The notes under the pieces were generated by a model. That model did not search any database. It saw nothing but the letters and a program-made list of their open reading frames with translations, and was not told the origin of the DNA. Below are positions 1 through 5,238 of a DNA stretch of 6,202 bases, piece by piece (within the stretch, counting starts at the first letter, position 1; each line of letters starts with the position of its first letter). This DNA is from Dialister sp. UBA7295 (GTDB lineage: Bacteria; Bacillota; Negativicutes; Veillonellales; Dialisteraceae). The position numbers and the translations under genes were made by a program. Where the stretch lies: assembly GCA_002471975.1 (NCBI GenBank), contig DKQZ01000028.1:1-6202 (forward strand). The letters run 5' to 3'.

Positions 1-621
1 GACGGATTCCTGTTCCTCGCCAAGGCAGGCGCAGATTTCGTCAAAGTAGGTATCGGCGGCGGCTCTATCTGCATTACCCGTGAAACAAAGGGGATCGGCC
101 GCGGCCAGGCAACCGCCCTCATCGAAGTATGCCAGGCCAGAGATGAATACTACAAGGAAACCGGCATTTACGTACCGGTATGCTCCGACGGCGGTATCGT
201 TTATGACCACCACATCACCCTGGCCCTGGCCATGGGCGCTGACTTCGTCATGCTGGGCAGATATTTCGCCCGTTTCGACGAATCCCCCACACAGAAGAGA
301 ACCGTAGGCGGCACGGTGGTCAAGGAATACTGGGGCGAAGGTTCCAACCGTGCAAGAAACTGGGGCCGCTACGATCTGGACGGTTCCAAGAAACTGGCCT
401 TTGAAGAAGGGGTGGATTCCTACGTTCCCTATGCAGGCCCGCTGAAGGAAAATGTAGAAAAGACCTGTGCAAAGATTAAAGCCACCATGTGCAACTGCGG
501 CGCCATCACCATTCCGGAACTGCAGAAGAAAGCAAAGCTCACCCTCGTATCCGCTACCTCCATCGTAGAAGGCGGCGCCCACGACGTTATCCGGAAAGAA
601 AAAGACGGCTCCGACCGCTGA
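1..621 (+). CDS. guaB: IMP dehydrogenase, C-terminal part (5' end outside window)
   Basis: Oxidises IMP to XMP with NAD+, the rate-limiting step of guanine nucleotide synthesis in the cytoplasm. The frame is open from base 1 and gives 206 residues before the TGA stop. The catalytic loop GSICITRE puts the thioimidate-forming cysteine at fragment residue 24. The phosphate-binding strand follows (VCSDGGI, about 62-68), then MGADFVMLGR and DESP. The mobile flap lies around 108-147, with an Arg-Tyr pair in NWGRYD and the EEGVDSYVPYAG segment. The tail MCNCGAITIPELQ...SIVEGGAHDV matches, from memory, an IMPDH variant found in clostridia and relatives, not the common GSICTTRVVAGVG type. The N-terminal barrel half and any CBS domains lie outside the window. 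A strong terminator follows 20 bp after the stop. Function is close to certain; only the variant assignment rests on memory. Confidence 0.95.
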   Translation, partial: DGFLFLAKAGADFVKVGIGGGSICITRETKGIGRGQATALIEVCQARDEYYKETGIYVPVCSDGGIVYDHHITLALAMGADFVMLGRYFARFDESPTQKRTVGGTVVKEYWGEGSNRARNWGRYDLDGSKKLAFEEGVDSYVPYAGPLKENVEKTCAKIKATMCNCGAITIPELQKKAKLTLVSATSIVEGGAHDVIRKEKDGSDR

Positions 622-640
622 TTTTCCTCACCAAAAATGT

Positions 641-685
641 AAAAAAGCTGTGGAAACAGAAAAATCCTGTTTCCACAGCTTTTTT
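641..685. terminator. Bidirectional intrinsic terminator between guaB and folT
   Basis: A perfect 19-bp inverted repeat (641-659 with 667-685, 7-nt loop) has six A at its left end and six T at its right end, so either strand reads as a GC-containing stem (GCTGTGGAAACAG) followed by a U-run. It lies 20 bp after the guaB stop and 36 bp beyond the folT stop, between two convergent genes, and so should end both transcripts. Confidence 0.93.
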
Positions 686-720
686 GATGGCCGCTGCTTT
701 GCCGCTGTTTTTCTATGATC

Positions 721-1236
721 TTACCTGCCCACGGCCAGCAGGGATATCCACCGGTAGGCCTTCTTATATATCAGAAGGAAAAGACCCACTTCCATAGGGA
801 AACAGATCAGATTCTTGATCAGTCGTCCCAGAAAAATGGCAGAAGCCGCCTTGTCATAGTAAAGTACTAGCCACAGGGTATTAAGCCCCAGGTGGATCAA
901 GACCATAATGACAAGGAACGGAATACACACATAGGGAAAGGTGATTTTCCTTCTGTAGAAGAAATAGCCGAAAATGAAGCCTGTAAGGAAATCGGACAGG
1001 GTAAAGCCGGGGAAAAATATGCTTGTCCCCACAAGAGCCGTGCCGATCAGGTTATCCAGCGCCCCCACCAGCCCCGCTTTCCATGGCCCATAGAGGGCCC
1101 CTGCCAGAGCCAGGGGCAGGAAACCGAAGGTAATCCTCACAAAAGGTGTCTGTATGGCAAAGACATAGGACAGAAGCACTGCCAGTGCCGTAAGAATTCC
1201 CAGAACCACCATTTCCTTTTCTCTATTTTTATGCAT
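721..1236 (-). CDS. folT: Folate ECF transporter S component FolT
   Basis: Integral membrane substrate-binding subunit that captures folate and works with the shared EcfT/EcfA energising module, which is not encoded here. The 171-residue product is almost entirely hydrophobic. Predicted helices lie at about 9-27, 35-50, 54-70, 80-94, 100-126 and 137-157, giving six segments as usual for S components. The segments RITFGFLPLALAGALYGP (34-51) and FFPGFTLSDFLTGFIFGYFF (74-93) are typical of the FolT family. The start is the ATG at 1236, nine bases after a perfect AAGGAGGT (1253-1246). An in-frame extension to 1398 is open but runs through the riboswitch and is not coding. A THF riboswitch directly upstream supports folate over other vitamins. 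The gene is a single unit converging on guaB. Confidence 0.93.
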   Translation of the reverse strand: MHKNREKEMVVLGILTALAVLLSYVFAIQTPFVRITFGFLPLALAGALYGPWKAGLVGALDNLIGTALVGTSIFFPGFTLSDFLTGFIFGYFFYRRKITFPYVCIPFLVIMVLIHLGLNTLWLVLYYDKAASAIFLGRLIKNLICFPMEVGLFLLIYKKAYRWISLLAVGR

Positions 1237-1242
1237 TATAAA

Positions 1243-1289
1243 AAGACCTCCTTCATGCAGAGCTGCATGGAAAGGGGTCTCCATGCAGC
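1243..1289 (-). promoter_or_regulatory. Expression platform of the folT riboswitch (SD sequestor / anti-sequestor)
   Basis: Two hairpins exclude each other. Hairpin A pairs GCTGCATGGA (1289-1280) with TCCATGCAGC (1271-1262), 10 bp, and leaves the ribosome binding site free. Hairpin B pairs AGACCCCTT (1280-1272) with AAGGaGGTCT (1253-1244, one bulged A) and CATGCA (1269-1264) with TGCATG (1259-1254), which buries the whole Shine-Dalgarno sequence. The 5' strand of A overlaps the 3' strand of riboswitch stem P1 at 1289-1287. Ligand-stabilised P1 should therefore weaken A and favour B, shutting off translation when THF is plentiful. The pairings are seen directly; the switching direction is inferred. 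Confidence 0.75.
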
Positions 1290-1408
1290 AGCGGGATGCA
1301 GCACAGGCACCGCAAGCTTCTGCTTTTCGTCCGGATGACAACTCCCCGTTCATCCGGCACTGGAGGAAAAGGACCAGCCTTTTCCTGCGCACCTGCACTT
1401 ACTCTGCT
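1287..1408 (-). ncRNA. THF (tetrahydrofolate) riboswitch upstream of folT
   Basis: Read on the minus strand, the folT leader matches the THF riboswitch class element by element. P1 is AGCAG (1408-1404) with CTGCT (1291-1287). P2 is AGTGCAGG (1399-1392) with CCTGTGCT (1307-1300), plus CGCA (1389-1386) with TGCG (1314-1311). P3 is CCGGATGA (1357-1350) with TCATCCGG (1338-1331). P4 is AAGC (1325-1322) with GCTT (1317-1314). The conserved strings ACGAA (1330-1326), GCGGTG (1313-1308) and GCATCC (1299-1294) are present. A loop-3 pseudoknot can form between GGGA (1346-1343) and TCCC (1296-1293). Comparison is with the Streptococcus mutans folT aptamer recalled from memory. An additional 9-bp hairpin (1386-1364) sits between P2 and P3. 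THF riboswitches are established regulators of folT. Confidence 0.9.
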
Positions 1409-1426
1409 AACTTATAAATTGGATAC

Positions 1427-1455
1427 AGTATATCACTGCAGTGGAAAAATTGCAA
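1427..1455 (-). promoter_or_regulatory. folT promoter (sigma-A type)
   Basis: A -35 box TTGCAA (1455-1450), a 17-bp spacer and a -10 box TATACT (1432-1427) predict a start near 1420, about a dozen bases before riboswitch P1. The -35 box overlaps the tail of the lysS terminator. Confidence 0.8.
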
Positions 1456-1489
1456 TCAAAAAAGCCGCCCCTAAGGCAGCTTTTTGATT
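1454..1489 (-). terminator. Intrinsic terminator after lysS
   Basis: On the minus strand GCTGCC (1480-1475) pairs with GGCGGC (1469-1464) around a 5-nt loop and is followed by six T. Flanking AATCAAAAA and TTTTTTGATT extend the stem. It starts 15 bp beyond the lysS stop and ends the greA-lysS transcript before the folT promoter. Confidence 0.9.
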
Positions 1490-1503
1490 AGTTACGCCAT
1501 GGA

Positions 1504-3432
1504 TTAATAAAGTTTGGCACCGGCAGGGATATGACGGTCTACCATGAGGAGGTGAAGCTTTTCTTCCCCTTCTTCTTTATGAATGGCAGAGAGGAGCATG
1601 CCGCAGGAGTCGATGCCCATCATCTTTCTTGGCGGCAGGTTCACGATGGCAATCAGTGTCTTTCCTACCAGTTCTTCCGGTTCATAGTAGGCATGAATGC
1701 CGGAGAGAATGATGCGGTCTTCTCCTGTGCCGTCGTCCAGAGTGAACTTCAGGAGCTTCTTGCTCTTGGGCACTGCTTCGCAGGCCTTGACTTTGACAGC
1801 GCGGAAATCAGACTTGCTGAAGGTATCAAAATCCACATAGTCCTTGAAGAGCGGTTCGATTTCTACTTTGGAGAAGTCGATAGGTTCATCATCTGCTTCT
1901 TTGGCCAGTCTTTCAGCTTCCTGGGCCGTCTTCTTTTCCAGTGCTGTTTCCGGTTTCATGGCCGGGAAGAGGAGGACGTCGCGGATAGAAGCGGAGTTGG
2001 TCATAAGCATGAAGAGACGGTCGAGGCCGATGCCCAGTCCACCGGTTGGCGGCATGCCGTATTCCAGAGCGGTCAGGAAATCTTCATCAATCGGATGCGC
2101 TTCGTCGTCGCCGTGCTTTCTTTCCTCCACCTGCAGTTCGAACCGTTTTCTCTGGTCAATGGGATCGTTTAATTCGGAGAAGCCATTTGCCAGTTCGCGG
2201 CCATAAATGTAGGATTCGAAACGGATGGTGTAGCGCGGATCTTTCGGGTCCAGTTTGGAGAGAGGAGATACTTCGATCGGATGCTTTGTGATATGTACCG
2301 GCTGAATCAGATGTTCTTCCACATAGGCATCAAAGCATTCGGAAAGAATCTTGCCGAAGCCGTCGTATTCGCCATATTCCACATGGAGCTTGTCTGCAAT
2401 GGCTCTGGCGTCTTCGATGGTCTGGCAGGCATCAAAGTCTTCGCCGGTGTATTTTTTCACAGCTTCAGCCATGGTAAGCCGCGGCCATGGCGGAGTGACG
2501 TCGATTTCCGTATCTTCATAGGTGAATTTCATGGAACCGTAGGAAGCCATAGCGCAGGCAGCCACGATCTGTTCTGTCTGGTTAATAACATCTTCGATAT
2601 CACCATAGGCCTGGTAAGTTTCGATGGCAGTGAATTCCGGATTATGACGGGTGTCCATGCCTTCATTTCTGAAGTTTCTGGTAATTTCAAAAATCCGTTC
2701 ATAGCCGCCTACCAGAAGTCTCTTCAGGTACAGTTCCGGAGCAATGCGCAGGTACATGGTCATATCCAGAGCATTGAAATGGGTAGTGAAGGGTTTTGCA
2801 TTGGCGCCGCCATAGAGAGGCTGCAGCACCGGGGTTTCCACTTCCAGGAAACCATTATCCGTATACCATTTGCGGATAGCAGCCATCATGGCAGACCGTT
2901 TCACGAACGTATCGCGGACGTCCGGATTCATGATGAGATCCAGATATCTCTGGCGATAACGCTGTTCCTTGTCGGTGAGGCCATGCCACTTTTCAGGAAG
3001 CGGGCGGAGAGACTTGGAGAGCATTTCGAAATGGAGGACCCTGACGGTGAGTTCGCCGGTATGGGTGGTGAAAACGGTGCCTTCCACACCCAGGATATCA
3101 CCGATATCCACCAGCTTGAAGAGGGCCCATTCATCTTCCGGAAGTTCATCTCTTCTGAAATAAATCTGGATATCGCCGCTCTGGTCACGAAGTACGCAGA
3201 ATGCGGTCTTCCCCTGTCCGCGGCGAATCATAAGCCGGCCGGCAATACGGACGCGGGTTTCATTCTTTTCCAGATCTTCCGCATTGGCACGGATGTCGGC
3301 TGCATGGTGGTCCCAGGTAAACTTATGACCATAGGGTTCTACGCCAAGGGCACGGATCTTATCCAGCTTTTCACGGCGGATGAGCATCTGGTCATTCAGC
3401 TTCGGTCCCTGCTGATTAGTCTTTTCTGTCAT
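1504..3432 (-). CDS. lysS: Lysyl-tRNA synthetase, class II, with C-terminal tRNA-binding domain
   Basis: Charges tRNA-Lys with lysine in the cytoplasm using ATP. The product has 642 residues. An N-terminal OB-fold anticodon-binding domain spans about 59-140 (VRIAGRLMIRR...GDIQIYFRRDEL). The class II catalytic core follows, with motif 1 near 181-205 (GFLEVETPVLQP), motif 2 near 245-272 (FEITRNFRNEGMDTRHNPEF) and motif 3 near 463-476 (GGLGIGLDRLFML). Standard bacterial LysS ends about here, near 490-505 residues. In this protein an acidic, Lys-rich linker (about 492-530) leads to an extra OB-fold at about 533-642 (FRAVKVKACEAVPKSKKLLKFTLDDGTGEDR...LVGKTLIAIVNLPPRKMMGIDSCGMLL). That is the Trbp111/EMAPII-like domain also found at the C-terminus of MetRS. 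The domain probably raises tRNA affinity or mediates dimerisation. The start ATG at 3432 has GAGGAT five bases upstream. Second gene of an operon with greA. Confidence 0.96.
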   Translation of the reverse strand: MTEKTNQQGPKLNDQMLIRREKLDKIRALGVEPYGHKFTWDHHAADIRANAEDLEKNETRVRIAGRLMIRRGQGKTAFCVLRDQSGDIQIYFRRDELPEDEWALFKLVDIGDILGVEGTVFTTHTGELTVRVLHFEMLSKSLRPLPEKWHGLTDKEQRYRQRYLDLIMNPDVRDTFVKRSAMMAAIRKWYTDNGFLEVETPVLQPLYGGANAKPFTTHFNALDMTMYLRIAPELYLKRLLVGGYERIFEITRNFRNEGMDTRHNPEFTAIETYQAYGDIEDVINQTEQIVAACAMASYGSMKFTYEDTEIDVTPPWPRLTMAEAVKKYTGEDFDACQTIEDARAIADKLHVEYGEYDGFGKILSECFDAYVEEHLIQPVHITKHPIEVSPLSKLDPKDPRYTIRFESYIYGRELANGFSELNDPIDQRKRFELQVEERKHGDDEAHPIDEDFLTALEYGMPPTGGLGIGLDRLFMLMTNSASIRDVLLFPAMKPETALEKKTAQEAERLAKEADDEPIDFSKVEIEPLFKDYVDFDTFSKSDFRAVKVKACEAVPKSKKLLKFTLDDGTGEDRIILSGIHAYYEPEELVGKTLIAIVNLPPRKMMGIDSCGMLLSAIHKEEGEEKLHLLMVDRHIPAGAKLY

Positions 3433-3465
3433 TCTTTATCCTCATTTCATCTATTGGAAATATGA

Positions 3466-3939
3466 TTACGCTTCAATGCTGACAACTTTATATTTCAGGA
3501 CGCCATTCGGAGCTTCTGCTTCCACGATATCTCCTGCTTTGGCTCCTACCAGGGCACGGCCTACCGGGGATTCATTGGAAATAAGTCCTTCGAAAGGATT
3601 GGATTCGGTGGAACCGACAATCTTTACTTTTTCTTCGATTCCTTCTTCCAGATCTTTAATGACTACGGTAGAACCGACGTCGATGCGGGTCTTGGACGTA
3701 TTTTCAATGACCTTGGCGGTACGGATTTTCTGTTCCAGTTCGCTGATACGGCCTTCCAGGAATGCCTGGGCATTCTTCGCTTCATCATATTCGGAGTTTT
3801 CGGAAAGGTCGCCCATGGCGATGGCTTCCTTCAAACGCTGAGCCACTTCCGCACGTTCCACGCTGCGGAGATGATCCAGTTCTGCCTTCATCTTTTCAAG
3901 GCCTTCTTTAGTAACAAGAGTACTCTGTACTTCTGCCAT
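3466..3939 (-). CDS. greA: Transcription elongation factor GreA
   Basis: Rescues backtracked RNA polymerase by stimulating cleavage of the transcript 3' end. The 157-residue length is usual for GreA. An N-terminal antiparallel coiled coil spans about 10-75. Its tip, GDLSENSEYDEAKNAQ, carries the acidic pair Asp44 and Glu47 that corresponds to Asp41/Glu44 of E. coli GreA and reaches into the polymerase active site. The C-terminal FKBP-like domain spans about 85-157 and includes the conserved SPVGRALVGAKAGDIVEAEAPNG. The start ATG at 3939 follows GGAGAG at 3953-3948 with an 8-base gap. lysS begins 33 bp downstream with no promoter or terminator visible between them, so the two are probably co-transcribed. 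greA next to lysS is a pairing I recall from Firmicutes. Confidence 0.97.
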   Translation of the reverse strand: MAEVQSTLVTKEGLEKMKAELDHLRSVERAEVAQRLKEAIAMGDLSENSEYDEAKNAQAFLEGRISELEQKIRTAKVIENTSKTRIDVGSTVVIKDLEEGIEEKVKIVGSTESNPFEGLISNESPVGRALVGAKAGDIVEAEAPNGVLKYKVVSIEA

Positions 3940-3989
3940 CTTTCATTCTCTCCTTTTTATAATAATATATACCTATATAACGGTTTAAA

Positions 3990-4003
3990 AAACAGGTCTG
4001 TTT
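3990..4003. promoter_or_regulatory. Imperfect palindrome at the predicted greA transcription start
   Basis: AAACAG-GT-CTGTTT is a 6+6 inverted repeat with a 2-bp centre that spans the predicted start near 4000. Its position would suit a repressor operator or a structure at the very 5' end of the RNA. It may also be chance. Confidence 0.3.
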
Positions 4004-4006
4004 CTT

Positions 4007-4036
4007 AGTATAAAACAGATTCGAAAGAGATGTCAA
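4007..4036 (-). promoter_or_regulatory. greA-lysS promoter (sigma-A type)
   Basis: A perfect -35 TTGACA (4036-4031), an 18-bp spacer and TATACT (4012-4007) predict a start near 4000. This leaves a very AT-rich 5' UTR of about 60 nt before greA. It is the strongest promoter match in the window. Confidence 0.85.
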
Positions 4037-4067
4037 TGTTTAGAGGCACATATCATGAAAACGGGAT

Positions 4068-4081
4068 TCCACATATGTGGA
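4068..4081. promoter_or_regulatory. 14-bp perfect palindrome upstream of the greA promoter
   Basis: TCCACATATGTGGA reads the same on both strands. Its near edge is 31 bp from the greA -35 box, at about -68 to -81 from the predicted start, and it lies at the left edge of the repeat region. A dimeric regulator could bind here; none is identified. Confidence 0.4.
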
Positions 4082-4092
4082 TCAAAGCTGGC

Positions 4093-4600
4093 AGTTCACA
4101 GAAAACCGGAATGCGGCAGGAAACCTTCGGGCAGAGAGGAAGCCGTATTGCGAGAAGCTGTACATTCGGGAATGGGTAATCGTCCCGGGGACTTTTTGAA
4201 CGGAAGGAAACTGAATTCTTCGCAGCTGTACATTCGGGTTAATGGGTGATCGTCTTCGTAACCCTCTGGCCGAAAGGAAACCAAATTGCGAGAAACTGTA
4301 CATTGGGGTTAATGAGTAATCGCCCGGGGAACTTTCTGACTGGAAGGAAACTGAATGATATAAAACTCTCCATTGGGGTTAATAGGGAATCGTCTTCGTA
4401 ACTCTCTGGCCGAAAGGAAACCGAATTGCGAGAAACTGTACATTGGGGTTAATAGCTAATCGTCTTCGTAACTCTCTGGTCGAAAGGAAACCGAATTGCG
4501 AGAAACTGTACATTGGGGTTAATAGGTAATCGTCTTCGTAACTCTCCGGTCGAAAGGAAACTGAGGTGTGTGAAACTTTCCATTGAGGTTAATGGGGAAT
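4093..4600 (+). repeat. 70-bp tandem repeat array (six clear units plus degenerate ends)
   Basis: Units begin with CATTgGGGTTAATgGGTAAT at 4163, 4231, 4301, 4371, 4441 and 4511. Spacing is exactly 70 bp except for the first unit, which is 68 bp. Units at 4371 and 4441 differ at only three positions. The 70 bp before 4163 are a decayed unit whose last 16 bases match (ATTGCGAGAAGCTGTA), and a truncated unit starts at 4581. Two versions of the unit interior exist: CGTCTTCGTAACTCTCTGG (4231, 4371, 4441, 4511) and CGTCCCGGGGAC or a close relative (4163, 4301). The period is not a multiple of three and no frame stays open across the array, so it is not coding. Adjacent identical units include the would-be spacers, so it is not CRISPR. 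I do not recognise the family. Confidence 0.9.
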
Positions 4601-4646
4601 CAGCTGCCCGGATGACATGAACCCATTAACCCCTATGTACAGTTTC
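4572..4646. repeat. Large imperfect inverted repeat closing the array
   Basis: GGTTAATGGG (4587-4596) has an exact inverted partner CCCATTAACC (4622-4631). Outside it GAAACT (4572-4577) pairs with AGTTTC (4641-4646), giving two arms of about 25 bases around a 25-base loop. The right arm is an inverted copy of the array unit (TGTACATAGGGGTTAATGGG on the minus strand), so the array ends in a head-to-head junction. Confidence 0.75.
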
Positions 4647-4698
4647 CCGACTTGCAGCCATCCCTTCATTCTTCAGCTGCCCGGAACATGAACCATTA
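4601..4698 (+). repeat. 73-bp-offset direct repeat CAGCTGCCCGGA...ACATGAACC
   Basis: CAGCTGCCCGGAtgACATGAACCcATTA at 4601-4628 recurs at 4674-4698 without the two-base insertion and without one C. Read in reverse, the first copy leads into an array-like unit (GAAACTGTACATAGGGGTTAATGGG). These are therefore probably two units of the same repeat family laid out on the opposite strand, with a 73-bp period. Confidence 0.65.
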
Positions 4699-4727
4699 TC
4701 TATTACCTATTACCCATTCCCCATTCC
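4693..4727 (+). repeat. Degenerate heptanucleotide run, five copies
   Basis: CCATTAT, CTATTAC, CTATTAC, CCATTCC and CCATTCC follow one another without gaps. On the other strand this reads GGAATGG GGAATGG GTAATAG GTAATAG. It resembles in style the short heptameric repeats known from cyanobacterial intergenic regions. The array motif GGTTAATGGGTAAT has the same look and may be a diverged relative. Confidence 0.75.
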
Positions 4728-5107
4728 ACCCCCATTTTCTCTCAAATAGCTCCCTCTCCAAAGTTATAGAATTCTTTTTTAGGCATGGTAAAAAAATAAC
4801 TCATATTTTCATTTAGTTCTCCTGATTCTCAATTATTCTGGAGGATTTGCCCATTTCAGACTTTCTGGGGCATTTTCAGCCCGTTTGGGGCGGTACGGGG
4901 CTGTTAGGGATTTTTGTTTTATGCAGGAATTTGGAAGTAAAAACGGCATAAATGAATATTTATACGCAATATGTAATGACTCTGTTTTTCATAAAACCCC
5001 GTAGACGGCATAAAATGGGCATTTTTGAGAGTGCCCCGATTTTGTTATGAAATTTCATGGCAAAATATGATATATCATTCCAAAGTATGCCAATCCATGA
5101 TGGCTGT
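4728..5107. other. AT-rich intergenic stretch without a credible gene
   Basis: No frame here has a start with a ribosome binding site or a protein-like translation. Only small structures are visible. An inverted repeat pairs AGTTAT (4762-4767) with ATAACT (4796-4801). A bulged hairpin pairs CAGCCCGT (4877-4884) with ACGGGGCTG (4895-4903), with a T-rich run from 4911. A direct repeat ACGGCATAAA lies at 4943 and 5005. A hairpin pairs GGGCA (5017-5021) with TGCCC (5032-5036). The second and fourth could be weak terminators of an unseen rightward transcript from the array. Confidence 0.5.
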
Positions 5108-5153
5108 CATTTTCTTCCATTTTCTTTCATTTTCCTTCAAAGTTCTCAATTTT
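5108..5153 (+). promoter_or_regulatory. T-tracts phased at 10 bp (possible bent DNA) upstream of potE
   Basis: CATTTTCTTC, CATTTTCTTT and CATTTTCCTT are successive 10-mers. They place four-base T-tracts at 5110, 5120 and 5130, with another at 5150. Spacing near one helical turn is the classical signature of intrinsic curvature. The tracts end about 50 bp upstream of the potE -35 box. Confidence 0.45.
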
Positions 5154-5180
5154 CCATATGAGTTGCTCGGAAAAATTTTC

Positions 5181-5194
5181 TTGAAATATTTCAA
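5181..5194. promoter_or_regulatory. 14-bp perfect palindrome upstream of the potE promoter
   Basis: TTGAAATATTTCAA is identical on both strands. One mismatch further out, four more T/A pairs extend the symmetry on each side (5176-5199). It lies nine bases upstream of the -35 box, about -58 to -45 from the predicted start. That position suits an activator site or an UP element; the A7 run at 5193-5199 would fit the proximal UP subsite. Confidence 0.5.
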
Positions 5195-5203
5195 AAAAAG
5201 GTC

Positions 5204-5232
5204 TTGTCATACCCCCCTGTTTATGATATAGT
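5204..5232 (+). promoter_or_regulatory. potE promoter (sigma-A type)
   Basis: TTGTCA (5204-5209), a 17-bp spacer and TATAGT (5227-5232) predict a start near 5239, about 230 bases before the potE start codon. Confidence 0.8.
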
Positions 5233-5238
5233 TCAGTA

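Noticed and set aside
1237..1398. 54-residue N-terminal extension of FolT
   Set aside because: It is open in frame but lies in the riboswitch and expression platform. The ATG at 1236 has a perfect ribosome binding site and begins at the family's usual N-terminus.
2281..3465. 394-residue reading frame antisense to lysS
   Set aside because: It is the mirror of a certain lysS coding sequence, has no ribosome binding site, and its composition follows from lysS codon use.
4055..4249. 64-residue reading frame entering the repeat array
   Set aside because: It has a weak AGAGG before its ATG, but most of it is the decayed repeat, whose copies do not keep the frame, and the translation has no recognisable features.
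4163..4600. CRISPR array
   Set aside because: Neighbouring 70-bp units are alike over their whole length, including the parts that would have to be unique spacers, and no cas genes are present.
5025..5231. Small hydrophobic reading frame upstream of potE
   Set aside because: It starts at TTG without a ribosome binding site and runs through the T-tracts, the palindrome and the potE promoter.
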